A DNA stretch of 7,243 nucleotides from JBOHDX01 sp050700835 (GTDB lineage: Bacteria > Actinomycetota > Actinomycetes > Propionibacteriales > Nocardioidaceae). The notes beneath the pieces are model-generated. The model searched no databases, was not told the DNA's origin, and saw only the letters and a list, made by a program, of their open reading frames with translations. The stretch spans positions 1 through 7,243 of the forward strand of contig JBOHDX010000084.1 of NCBI GenBank assembly GCA_050700835.1. The letters are read 5' to 3'. Positions within the stretch are counted from its first letter, which is position 1; every line of letters begins with the position of its first letter. Made by a program: the position numbers and the translations under genes. Of this stretch, positions 1 through 6,309 are shown in pieces.

Positions 1-497
1 AGGCCGCTGCCGTGGTGCGGCAGCTGCATCGCCGTGTACAGGGGCCGGGCGTCGACCAGGTCACCCGGGTGCGCCGTCAGGTCCACCACCCCGGACCGCA
101 CCAGACACGACGCCAGCGGAATCTGCCACGTGGTGCCGGCGGTCTGCGTCAGCATCGGCAGCGTCGGTGTCGGCGCAGGGACACCCGCCAGGGCGCCGAT
201 GCTGCCCGTCCCGGCCGCCCAGTTGATCTGCGCATACACCAGGTCCAGGCGCGAGTTGCCGGACCCGTTCGCGGCCAGCGTGACGGGCTCCGTCGCCGTC
301 GACTTGAACAGCACCCCGGCCGCCGCCGCCGTCCCGGCCGCCACGTTCAACAACCGGGTGCCCGACCCCATCGACACGGCCAGCCCGGTGTCCACCACCT
401 GCGACCCGCCGCCGCCCGCCAAGATCCCCAGCAGGGACGCCCAGTCCGCCGCCCCCATCACGTTCGGCAGCCCGGTGCCGCTCACACTGATCGTCAC
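1..497 (-). CDS. Baseplate or tail-fibre-like protein, N-terminal part (partial)
   Basis: The frame is open from GTG 497 to the left edge, giving 165 residues with no stop. The start is one base after the hub gene ends. The N-terminus reads MTISVSGTGLPNVMGAADWASL, followed by a Gly-rich stretch, then GLAVSMGSGTRLLNVAAGTAAAAGVLF and GSGNSRLDLVYAQINWAAGTGSIGAL, then VPAPTPTLP and TTWQIPLASCLVRSGVVDLTAHPGDLVDARPLYTAMQLPHH. A strand-rich domain with an N(S)RxDLVxAxI-type motif, followed by a PxPTPTLP linker, is what I recall from the attachment domains of minor tail or fibre proteins placed after the hub gene in actinophages. By analogy it would attach to the tail tip and carry a variable receptor-binding part further downstream, outside this window. 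I do not recognise a specific named family, so the function is inferred mainly from position. Confidence 0.72.
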   Translation of the reverse strand, partial: MTISVSGTGLPNVMGAADWASLLGILAGGGGSQVVDTGLAVSMGSGTRLLNVAAGTAAAAGVLFKSTATEPVTLAANGSGNSRLDLVYAQINWAAGTGSIGALAGVPAPTPTLPMLTQTAGTTWQIPLASCLVRSGVVDLTAHPGDLVDARPLYTAMQLPHHGSG

Positions 498-498
498 G

Positions 499-1650
499 TC
501 ATCTCCCGGATTCGAGGTTGCGGATACGTCTGCGTAGGGCGCGGATCATCGCGGCCTGCGCCATCGGCGGCGCCGTGGTGTTCGGGTCGCCGAAGACGGG
601 TGTCACGTCGATCCCGGTCGACGACACCGACACCGTGATGGCGGTGATGACGTCGGTCACCGACACGCCGGTCAGGACCTCACCGGTCGCCGTGTCACCC
701 GGCGCGTAGTCGCGGAACGCTTTGAGGCCCTCCGCCTCGCCCGCGACCAACGCCAACGTTGTCGTGTCAACTCCAGCCTTCAGCGCCGTCTGACCGGCCT
801 GGTCGAGTTCGGCGGCGTCGGAGCTGCCCGAGTCGTCGACGAACACCTCACGGTGCCCGCCCCACGCCGTAGCCGACGCGACCGAATCGGTGGTTGTGAC
901 CTGACGGAACACCCGCCCCGTCCCCGACCCTGCGCCGCCGACCAGGACCGACGTCACCGTCGGCGCCGTCTCCGTCTGCGTCCACTGCCGCAGCGTCCCC
1001 GAGCGCGCCGAAAGCCGCACCCGCCCCGACTTGTCGACCGGCACATAGAACCCGACGCGCAGATCGGCGCGGGTCCCCGACGTGGACACCAGCCCGGCAC
1101 TGACACCGACACCGCCGAAACGGCCCTTCTTCTCCACCAGCTCCAACAAGTTGTCGAAGCGGGGCCGTACCGCCGTCAGCACCGTCCCGCGTCCCGCCGA
1201 CGCGGCGACCGTCACACGGGCCCCGTACCGGTCCCGCAGATTCTGGGCGATCAGGTCGTGCAGCACGGTCTCGGTCGGCCCCGCATAGTCACCCGCGGTC
1301 GGCTGGGACCCGATCGCAGCCGTCGGGTTCGGCCACGCCAACGCCCGACCCACCACCGACAGGGCACCCGGGCCCCCGACGGTCAGGATCGGCTGCCCGT
1401 TGGCGTCCGAGGACGGCACGAACGACTCCACACACCAGGTGCTGCGGACACCGCGCCAGTCGACCGCGACCAGCCGGTCCCGGGTAATCGCGGTCGCCTG
1501 CCCGTCGTACGGCATCGTCATCGACCAGGTGCCAGGGTCCAGGTGACGCGGCTCGAACGTCAGCGTGTCGAACGTGGCGACCTGCCCTGCCAGCGCCCAC
1601 GCTGTGCCGGTGTCACGCCACACGGTGACCACCGGCAACGCGTCAGTCAC
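499..1650 (-). CDS. Gp37-like baseplate hub protein (ReqiPepy6 type)
   Basis: A 383-residue protein resembling the siphovirus ReqiPepy6 Gp37-like family, which occupies the Tal or hub position below Dit in actinophages. It begins with a strand-rich domain (VTVWRDTGTAWALAGQV, TFDTLTFEPRHLDPGTWSMTMP), followed by RLVAVDWRGVRSTWCVESF and LTVGGPGALSVVGRALAWPNP, the part I find most characteristic of the family. A middle helix-rich region (ETVLHDLIAQNLRDRYG, FDNLLELVEKKGRFGGVGVS) leads to VGGAGSGTGRVFRQV. The C-terminal part has YAPGDTATGEVLTGVSVTDVITAITVSVSSTGIDVTPVFGDP and ends in a basic helix (MIRALRRRIRNLESGR). GTG 1650 makes a four-base GTGA overlap with the Dit stop; GTG 1653, one codon earlier, is equally possible. 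There is no strong ribosome binding site, so translation is probably coupled. Its exact role in the virion is inferred. Confidence 0.85.
   Translation of the reverse strand: MTDALPVVTVWRDTGTAWALAGQVATFDTLTFEPRHLDPGTWSMTMPYDGQATAITRDRLVAVDWRGVRSTWCVESFVPSSDANGQPILTVGGPGALSVVGRALAWPNPTAAIGSQPTAGDYAGPTETVLHDLIAQNLRDRYGARVTVAASAGRGTVLTAVRPRFDNLLELVEKKGRFGGVGVSAGLVSTSGTRADLRVGFYVPVDKSGRVRLSARSGTLRQWTQTETAPTVTSVLVGGAGSGTGRVFRQVTTTDSVASATAWGGHREVFVDDSGSSDAAELDQAGQTALKAGVDTTTLALVAGEAEGLKAFRDYAPGDTATGEVLTGVSVTDVITAITVSVSSTGIDVTPVFGDPNTTAPPMAQAAMIRALRRRIRNLESGR
503..507 (-). promoter_or_regulatory. Ribosome binding site of the left-edge gene
   Basis: GGGAG on the minus strand, 5 bases before GTG 497. 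It selects this GTG over the overlapping ATG at 502, which hits a stop after two codons. Confidence 0.65.
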
Positions 1651-2525
1651 CACGCCCGCCGATACTTCGGCGTGTAGGTCAGCGTGATCTCAAACCCGGC
1701 GCCCTCACCGGTGGCGGTCATCGTCAACGGAACATCCACACCCGGCGGGATCGGCTCGAAGTCGACGGCGTCCATGTCGGCCCACGCATCGGACCCGTCC
1801 CCGTGCAGGATCGTCAACTGGCCCGGATCGGCGTCTATGGTCACAGTCGCACCGGCCGCCAGCGGGACCGACGACGACACGGCCGACCCGCCGATCCCGA
1901 CCGAGAAACCGGTGCAGGGGCCGGTAATTGTCCACTGCGCCCACGACGGCACATCGCCAGGATTGTTTTCGGTGCCTGACGCGAGTGTCGACGACGAGTA
2001 GATATTCCACGGCGGCCCCGGGAAGAACGCGAGCGCGTCGACGGCGAGGAAGCTGCGCGTCACCGGCAACCCCTGCCAGTACGGGTCCGCCGCCGTGAAC
2101 GTCGCCGGATAGGCGGCGTACTGAAGGACCAGCGGGTCCACGTCGTAGGCCGCGTCACCACCGTCGGTGTACCGCATCAGGAGAGTCCGCGTCTGCTGGT
2201 TCGGGGTCACCACGACGAGCTGGCACTCACCGTCCGGGGCGACCGCGGCGAAGAACGCCGCATCCGTGGCGCGCCACCCCATCGACGTCGACTCATGGAT
2301 GTATAGCGGCAGCGTCAGGTCACGCTGCGGGGTCCGCATCCCGGCCCACTGGGACCCGTCGATCGCCGGCGCCGTCTTCCACCAATGCTCGGGCGGCACC
2401 GTCCCGAACCCGGTCGACCCCGACAGCAGCCGTACCGGCCCCTCAAACAGGTCCCAGGTCGACCCGTCGACCCCGATCAGTGTCACACCGAGCCCCAGCC
2501 GCGGCTCCACACCGGGCACCGTCAT
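1647..2525 (-). CDS. Distal tail protein (Dit-like)
   Basis: A 292-residue protein of the siphovirus distal tail (Dit, Sipho_tail) type. It forms the ring that closes the tube at its tip and carries the baseplate or fibres. The N-terminal part has GVTLIGVDGSTWDLFEGPVRLLSG followed by a GFGTVPPEHWWKTAPAIDGSQWAG segment and a strand-rich RTPQRDLTLPLYIHE, typical of the N-terminal barrel domain. The middle includes YPATFTAADPYWQG, and the C-terminal half (WAQWTITGPCTGFSVGIGG to the end, ITLTYTPKYRRAW) looks like a galectin-like beta sandwich, as in other Dit proteins. It directly follows the tape measure gene, the normal place. The start is taken as ATG 2525, whose ribosome binding site is weak (GAGAG, 9 bases upstream). 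A TTG at 2576 would add 17 residues of poor, His/Arg-rich sequence. The stop overlaps the next gene's GTG. Confidence 0.87.
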   Translation of the reverse strand: MTVPGVEPRLGLGVTLIGVDGSTWDLFEGPVRLLSGSTGFGTVPPEHWWKTAPAIDGSQWAGMRTPQRDLTLPLYIHESTSMGWRATDAAFFAAVAPDGECQLVVVTPNQQTRTLLMRYTDGGDAAYDVDPLVLQYAAYPATFTAADPYWQGLPVTRSFLAVDALAFFPGPPWNIYSSSTLASGTENNPGDVPSWAQWTITGPCTGFSVGIGGSAVSSSVPLAAGATVTIDADPGQLTILHGDGSDAWADMDAVDFEPIPPGVDVPLTMTATGEGAGFEITLTYTPKYRRAW

Positions 2526-2563
2526 CGTCTGCTGCTCTCGGTGGCCGTCTCCACGATGGTCAT
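2522..2563 (-). CDS. Possible 13-codon bridging ORF (MTIVETATESSRR)
   Basis: A mini-ORF starting at ATG 2563, whose ATGA overlaps the tape measure stop, and ending at TGA 2524-2522, whose ATGA overlaps the Dit ATG at 2525. It therefore chains two stop-start junctions. Eleven of its 13 sense codons end in G or C, as in real genes here. It has no clear ribosome binding site, so it could be read only by ribosomes finishing the tape measure gene. It may be a coupling device, a remnant of a longer Dit N-terminus after a small indel, or chance. It is listed because the Dit start itself has a weak ribosome binding site. Confidence 0.3.
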   Translation of the reverse strand: MTIVETATESSRR

Positions 2564-5433
2564 GCGGACCCGGCAATCAGCAGCGCCTTACGCTGCTCGG
2601 CGGTGACCTGCCGCGCTAGCCCCTTGATGTCTGTGGTGTTCACGTTCCCGTGTGGCGCAATGTTGACCGTCACGCTGTGCCCGTGGTGGTGGACGCTGCC
2701 GTCGCGGTGCGCCTGCCCATGCGACCGGCCCGGCTCGACCGGCGGCCGGGGGACGTGGCCACCGGACGCGTACCCTTGCGCGTTCCACGCCTCCAACTCG
2801 GCCCGGTGCCGCGCCGTCACAGCCGCGGTGGACACAAACTCGCCGTTCGACAGGTCCACCGGGATCGAATCCGATGTCCCCGTGCCGGGGCCGCTGATGT
2901 ATCCGCCCGCCGCACGCGGCTGCGGACGCGGCATCCCCCCGGTCACCCCACCGTGCAGCACGTCGACATATACCGTCTTGGACCGGATCGCCTCAATGTC
3001 CAGGAACACCGCCCGCAGTTCCCGCCTCGCCTGCTGCGCCTGCACCTTGATCGCCGCCGAGGGCATGTTCAGCATGCGGGTCGCGAGCGCGTCGGCCTGC
3101 GCCTTGGTGGCGCCCATCGTCCGCGCCGCCGCGATCATGTGGCGCCGGGTGGCCGCGTACGCCTGCGCGGACGCCGCCACCTTCCCCGTCATCCCGTTCC
3201 ACGTGTCGGCCAGACTCGACAAGGTCGCCCGGTTCTTCAGCCCGGCCGTAGTGGTGGCGTCCAGCCCATCCTTGCTCTTGCCCGCGGCCGTCGCCGTGTC
3301 GCGGAACGCCTGCGCCAGCTGCGTCTGCTGCTCGAAGTTCGTCAACGCCACCCCCGCCGCCGTGTTCTGCGCCTTCGTCAGCTTGTCCAGCGCCTCCGAC
3401 TGTCGCTGGACCGCCGACGTGGTGCCCTGCGTCGCGGCCCCCAGATGCGTCTGCGCGTCCTTCGTCTGCGTGATGTGGCGGGCCGACGTCGTCAGCGTCC
3501 CCGACTGGCCCTTCACCTGCGTCCACAGGCTCAGGAACGCCTTCCCGCTGGCGTTGACACTGTCGGCGTTCTTGAAGAACGCTGCCGCCGAGTCGGCCGC
3601 CTGGACCGAGGAGAACCCCAGCCGCCGCGCAAGCGCCTCCTGCGCCGCCCCGTTGCCCATCGCCGCATCTGTCGCGAGCCTCGTCGAGACCCCCAACTGC
3701 TGCGCCGCATCGAAGGCCCCCCCGTCAGCCAACGCCTTCGCGATCATCGCCTTCGTGTTCGCGCCAATCGCGCCCGTCTGCTGATTCAGCGTCCCCGCCA
3801 CCGACGACGCCGAATTGTTGACCGCATCCTCAGCCGTCGCGGCATTGTTCGCGGTCGTGCCCAACTGACTGAGCGCACCAATAGCGAACCCGATGGCAGC
3901 CCCCCACGGCCCGGCCGTCATCCCCAGCGCCGTATCGCCCGCGACACTCTCAAACCGCGACATGCCGCTCGCCGCATTCTGCGAGTGCGCCGCCAACTCC
4001 TCCAGCCCGACGCCCAGCGCGAACGCGCCGGCCCGTGCCCCCAGCATCACCTTCTGCGACCCCGTCATCGCCATGTTCGTCTCAGTCATCCGCGTCCGGA
4101 ACGCGGCCATCCGGCCACCGAAACGGCTGTACGCGAACCCCGCCAACCCGACGACCGTGGCGAGCTCGATCAGGATCGTGACACCCGACTTGATCGGCCC
4201 GGGCAGCCCGTTGAACCCGTCGACCAGACCCGTCACCGTGTGCAGCAGGTCACGCAGTGGCCCCGTCGACGACTCGCCCATGCCGATCAGCAGATTCGTG
4301 AACGCCGCATGCAGCTTCTCCAAGTCGCCGGACAGGCTGTTCAGCTTCCCCGCCGCCTGCTGGTTGGCGAAGCCGAAGATCTGGATCTTGTCGATCCACT
4401 GCTGAGTGCCCTTCGCCCCGTTCTGGAACAGGATGTTTGCCGCCTGCACCGCGCGGGAGCCGAAGATCGTCGCCATCGCCTGGTTGCGGATCGCCGGCGT
4501 CAGGTTGCCAAACGCGCGTTGCAGGTTCCCGGCGATCGCGGGCATCGACTTGAGGTGCCCCGACGCGTCATAGAGGTTCAGCCCAAACTGCGCCATCGCA
4601 TCAGACGCCTTCTTGCTCGGCGCCTCCAGCTTCAGCAGCATCTGCCGCAGCTCGGTGCCGCCGCGCTGCCCGATCTGCCCGGCCGCCGCAAACTCTGACA
4701 GGACACCGACCGTGCCCTCAATCGACAGGCCCGACTGATGCGCCGTCGTCCCCGCCGACTGAAGCGCAACCCCCAGGTCGGCCACCGACCCGAGCGCCTT
4801 ATCCGCGCCCGCGGCGAGCAGGTCCGCGATGTGCGGGACCTCCTTGCCCCTGAGACCAAACTGCGACATCGCCGACGCCGCGATCTCGGTCGCCTTCGCC
4901 ACGTCGATCTGGCCCGCCGCCGCCAGCACCAACGATCCCCGCAACGCGCCGCCCATGATGTCCTTCGCGGAGATGCCGGCCTTCGTCAGCTCGATCTCGG
5001 CGTCGGCCGCCTGCGTCGCCGAGACGGCGATCCCGTGGCCGGCCGTCATCGCGGCATCCTTCAGCGCCGCCATCTCCTTCGACGACCCGCGTGTCAGCGC
5101 CTGAACCTGCGCCATCTTCGCGTCGAAATCGGCTGTCGACTTGATGATCTCGTAGAACGCCGCCGCGCCCGCCACACCCATGACACCCATCGCGGTGCCG
5201 ATCCGGCGCGACGCGGCCGCCGACGCCGCAGCCGACGCCTCCGCCAGCCTCGCCGCGTTCGCCGTCGCCGCCTCCCCACCGCGCGCCAGCTCCGCCTCAG
5301 TCTTCGCGATCGCCAAGTCGAGACTCCGCAGCGACGTCTCAAACGAATATGTCGCGTCCTTCGCCGTCGCGAGCGCCCGATCGAAACCGGCCGACGTCGC
5401 GTCAATCCGCACCAGGAGGTCATTTGACGCCAC
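2560..5433 (-). CDS. Phage tail tape measure protein
   Basis: A 957-residue tape measure protein, which sets tail length and is enclosed in the tube until DNA ejection. Residues 1-80 are a helical, Ala-rich start (MASNDLLVRIDATSAGFDRAL, then AIAKTEAELARGG). Residues about 95-340 match the TP901-type conserved region: STADFDAKMAQVQALTRG, an ATQAADAEIELTKAGISAKDIMGG segment, ASAMSQFGL, QSAGTTAHQSGLS, GQRGGTELRQMLLKLEAPS and ATIFGSRAVQAANIL. Hydrophobic segments lie near residues 82-92, 415-436 and 508-524, as expected for proteins that insert into the host membrane. The C-terminus has the motif GGYISGPGTGTSDSIPVDLSNGEF (residues 843-866, internal boundaries approximate), a GYASGG repeat and a His cluster (HHHGH, 915-919). 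No lysozyme or peptidase domain is visible. At about 1.5 angstrom per residue this predicts a tail near 140 nm. The start is GTG 5433. The stop overlaps an ATG (ATGA) of the next reading frame. Confidence 0.97.
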   Translation of the reverse strand: MASNDLLVRIDATSAGFDRALATAKDATYSFETSLRSLDLAIAKTEAELARGGEAATANAARLAEASAAASAAASRRIGTAMGVMGVAGAAAFYEIIKSTADFDAKMAQVQALTRGSSKEMAALKDAAMTAGHGIAVSATQAADAEIELTKAGISAKDIMGGALRGSLVLAAAGQIDVAKATEIAASAMSQFGLRGKEVPHIADLLAAGADKALGSVADLGVALQSAGTTAHQSGLSIEGTVGVLSEFAAAGQIGQRGGTELRQMLLKLEAPSKKASDAMAQFGLNLYDASGHLKSMPAIAGNLQRAFGNLTPAIRNQAMATIFGSRAVQAANILFQNGAKGTQQWIDKIQIFGFANQQAAGKLNSLSGDLEKLHAAFTNLLIGMGESSTGPLRDLLHTVTGLVDGFNGLPGPIKSGVTILIELATVVGLAGFAYSRFGGRMAAFRTRMTETNMAMTGSQKVMLGARAGAFALGVGLEELAAHSQNAASGMSRFESVAGDTALGMTAGPWGAAIGFAIGALSQLGTTANNAATAEDAVNNSASSVAGTLNQQTGAIGANTKAMIAKALADGGAFDAAQQLGVSTRLATDAAMGNGAAQEALARRLGFSSVQAADSAAAFFKNADSVNASGKAFLSLWTQVKGQSGTLTTSARHITQTKDAQTHLGAATQGTTSAVQRQSEALDKLTKAQNTAAGVALTNFEQQTQLAQAFRDTATAAGKSKDGLDATTTAGLKNRATLSSLADTWNGMTGKVAASAQAYAATRRHMIAAARTMGATKAQADALATRMLNMPSAAIKVQAQQARRELRAVFLDIEAIRSKTVYVDVLHGGVTGGMPRPQPRAAGGYISGPGTGTSDSIPVDLSNGEFVSTAAVTARHRAELEAWNAQGYASGGHVPRPPVEPGRSHGQAHRDGSVHHHGHSVTVNIAPHGNVNTTDIKGLARQVTAEQRKALLIAGSA

Positions 5434-6309
5434 GGCCAGCCTCCTCGCTTGTAGGTGTGTTCGGTGGACCGAGGTACAGGTGCCAGCCCTCAGACTGCGA
5501 CGCGTTCCGGGGCAGATCGGGGTTACGCGGCGGCCCCGCCTCCCGCGCCTTACCGACCAGGTGACAGATCTGGCAGAACCGCCACCGCGGCACCAGCGCG
5601 TTCCGGCGGCCACCAAGCTCCGGTTGCCACACCGACGGATGGACCCCGCACCCGTCGCACGTTTCGCCCCGATGAACCCGCAACGCCAAGTCCGCGTCAC
5701 GGTCGTCGGGATGCCACGCCAGGTATGCGCCGACCCCCAGATGGTGACCGGCCGCGGCCTCCACCGTCGCCCGGTAGGCGGGATCGACGGTCAGCCTTTT
5801 GGGATCCCGGCCGAGAACTCCCGCTGATTCGCGTCCAATGCCGCCCGGATGAACGCTGCCCGGTCCGCGCGGGTCCACCGCGGCGAATCAAGCTCGGCCC
5901 GCCAGTCGTCTGCGCCCATCCCGTCGCCGTCGACGATCGACGCCTCGATCAACGCAAACGTGAACGTGTCGTCATTCCACGACGCCCCCGCCTCGGCCTG
6001 CTCGGCCGTCGGCGGATGCGCGTTGACCAGGGCGTCGAAGTCGACCTCCGACAGGCCCGTGAACGAGACACGGTAGAAACAGGCAGCCAGCGCCTTCCGC
6101 GCCCCGGCGACAACCTTCTCCGCCTTGCCGATCGCCGCCGCGTCGTCGGAATAGCGCACCATCCCGAGCGTCTCCACCGCCTGCCGGAACTCCGCCGCCT
6201 TCGCGTCGGCCACATCGGAATCCACCTGCGGCACATCAAAATGTGACACCCGGGACCGCTTCGCCGCCAGCGCCGCCCGCAGCCCGCCAGGCTTGCGGGC
6301 CGCGCTCAC
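5420..6309 (-). CDS. Tail assembly chaperone GT (-1 frameshift fusion)
   Basis: The frameshifted chaperone, counterpart of lambda gpGT. The ribosome reads 6309-5797 in frame, slips back one base at C CCA AAA, then reads 5797-5420, giving 171 + 125 = 296 residues with ...SAGIPK joined to RLTVDPAYRAT.... In lambda, the T part recruits tail tube subunits while the G part holds the tape measure protein; the same division is inferred here. The extension contains LAWHPDDRDADLALRVHRGE followed by CDGC (fusion residues 218-221) and, 24 residues later, CQIC (246-249), a possible zinc-binding pair. The -1 ORF continues unshifted upstream to 5878 but has no good start of its own there, and its first 27 codons merely overlap G. 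The last 14 bases overlap the tape measure gene, and the extension's final codons contain the tape measure ribosome binding site. The product is not directly observed, but the signals are canonical. Confidence 0.88.
5440..5446 (-). promoter_or_regulatory. Ribosome binding site of the tape measure gene
   Basis: GAGGAGG on the minus strand, 6 bases before GTG 5433. It is the strongest Shine-Dalgarno match I noticed in the window and fixes the tape measure start. The open frame extends upstream to 5700, but that part is the shadow of the chaperone GT extension. The site lies inside the coding sequence of GT. Confidence 0.85.
5763..5791 (-). promoter_or_regulatory. Frameshift-stimulating RNA hairpin
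   Basis: A 29-base stem-loop beginning 5 bases after the slippery heptamer. The outer stem is 7 perfect pairs: ACCGTCG (5791-5785) with CGACGGT (5769-5763). A two-base AT bulge (5784-5783) follows, then an inner 4-pair stem, CCCG (5782-5779) with CGGG (5773-5770), closing a 5-base loop CCTAC (5778-5774). The 5-9 base spacing is what is expected of elements that pause ribosomes on a slippery site. I did not find an obvious partner for the loop that would make a pseudoknot. The pairing is seen directly; the function is inferred from its position. Confidence 0.75.
5791..6309 (-). CDS. Tail assembly chaperone G (unshifted product)
   Basis: A 172-residue cytoplasmic tail assembly chaperone, the counterpart of lambda gpG. 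Such proteins bind the tape measure protein and help tail tube subunits assemble around it; they are not found in the finished virion. The N-terminus is basic (RKPGGLRAALAAKRSR, residues 5-20). The core carries a YRVSFTGLSEVDFDALVNAHPPTAEQ-type region (residues about 79-104), then WNDDTFTFALIEASIVDGDG, then a helical C-terminus (WTRADRAAFIRAALDANQREF). The helix before an HPP motif followed by WNxDTF is typical of actinophage chaperones as I know them. The start is GTG 6309, preceded by AAGGGGG with a 6-base spacer, and it overlaps the previous stop by four bases. Synteny is exact: two ORFs in overlapping frames immediately before the tape measure gene. The frame stops at TGA 5793-5791, just past a -1 slippery site. 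Confidence 0.9.
   Translation of the reverse strand: MSAARKPGGLRAALAAKRSRVSHFDVPQVDSDVADAKAAEFRQAVETLGMVRYSDDAAAIGKAEKVVAGARKALAACFYRVSFTGLSEVDFDALVNAHPPTAEQAEAGASWNDDTFTFALIEASIVDGDGMGADDWRAELDSPRWTRADRAAFIRAALDANQREFSAGIPKG
5797..5803 (-). promoter_or_regulatory. Slippery heptamer for -1 ribosomal frameshifting
   Basis: CCCAAAA on the minus strand, in zero-frame register AT[C CCA AAA] GGC TGA. This is a strict X XXY YYZ heptamer (X=C, Y=A, Z=A), so both tRNAs can re-pair after slipping back one base (CCC AAA). The zero-frame stop follows after only one more codon, while the -1 frame stays open to 5420. It lies where tail chaperone genes of siphoviruses normally shift. Confidence 0.92.

Noticed and set aside
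623..670. Repetitive GTGTCGGT/ATCACC bases with a short 5-pair inverted repeat in the hub gene
   Set aside because: Explained by Val/Thr/Ser-rich coding (TGVSVTDVITAITVSVSSTG); no regulatory position and the stem is too short.
853..1677. Plus-strand open frame opposite the hub gene
   Set aside because: Arg/Pro/His-rich antisense shadow with no domain; the minus-strand gene explains the region fully.
2480..3784. A 434-codon open frame on the plus strand
   Set aside because: Antisense to the tape measure gene, with Ala/Ser/Cys-rich low-complexity translation and no ribosome binding site or operon partner.
2650..4698. A 682-codon open frame on the plus strand
   Set aside because: It is antisense to the tape measure gene and shares codon boundaries with its GC-rich third positions. 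The translation is dominated by Arg, Leu, Pro and His with no recognisable domain, as expected of a shadow frame in very GC-rich DNA.
4738..5427. Plus-strand open frame opposite the tape measure start
   Set aside because: Almost a third Arg, antisense shadow.
5433..5700. Upstream extension of the tape measure frame
   Set aside because: This part overlaps the chaperone GT extension, reads as Arg/Gly/Trp-rich sequence, and the strong GAGGAGG site places the true start at GTG 5433.
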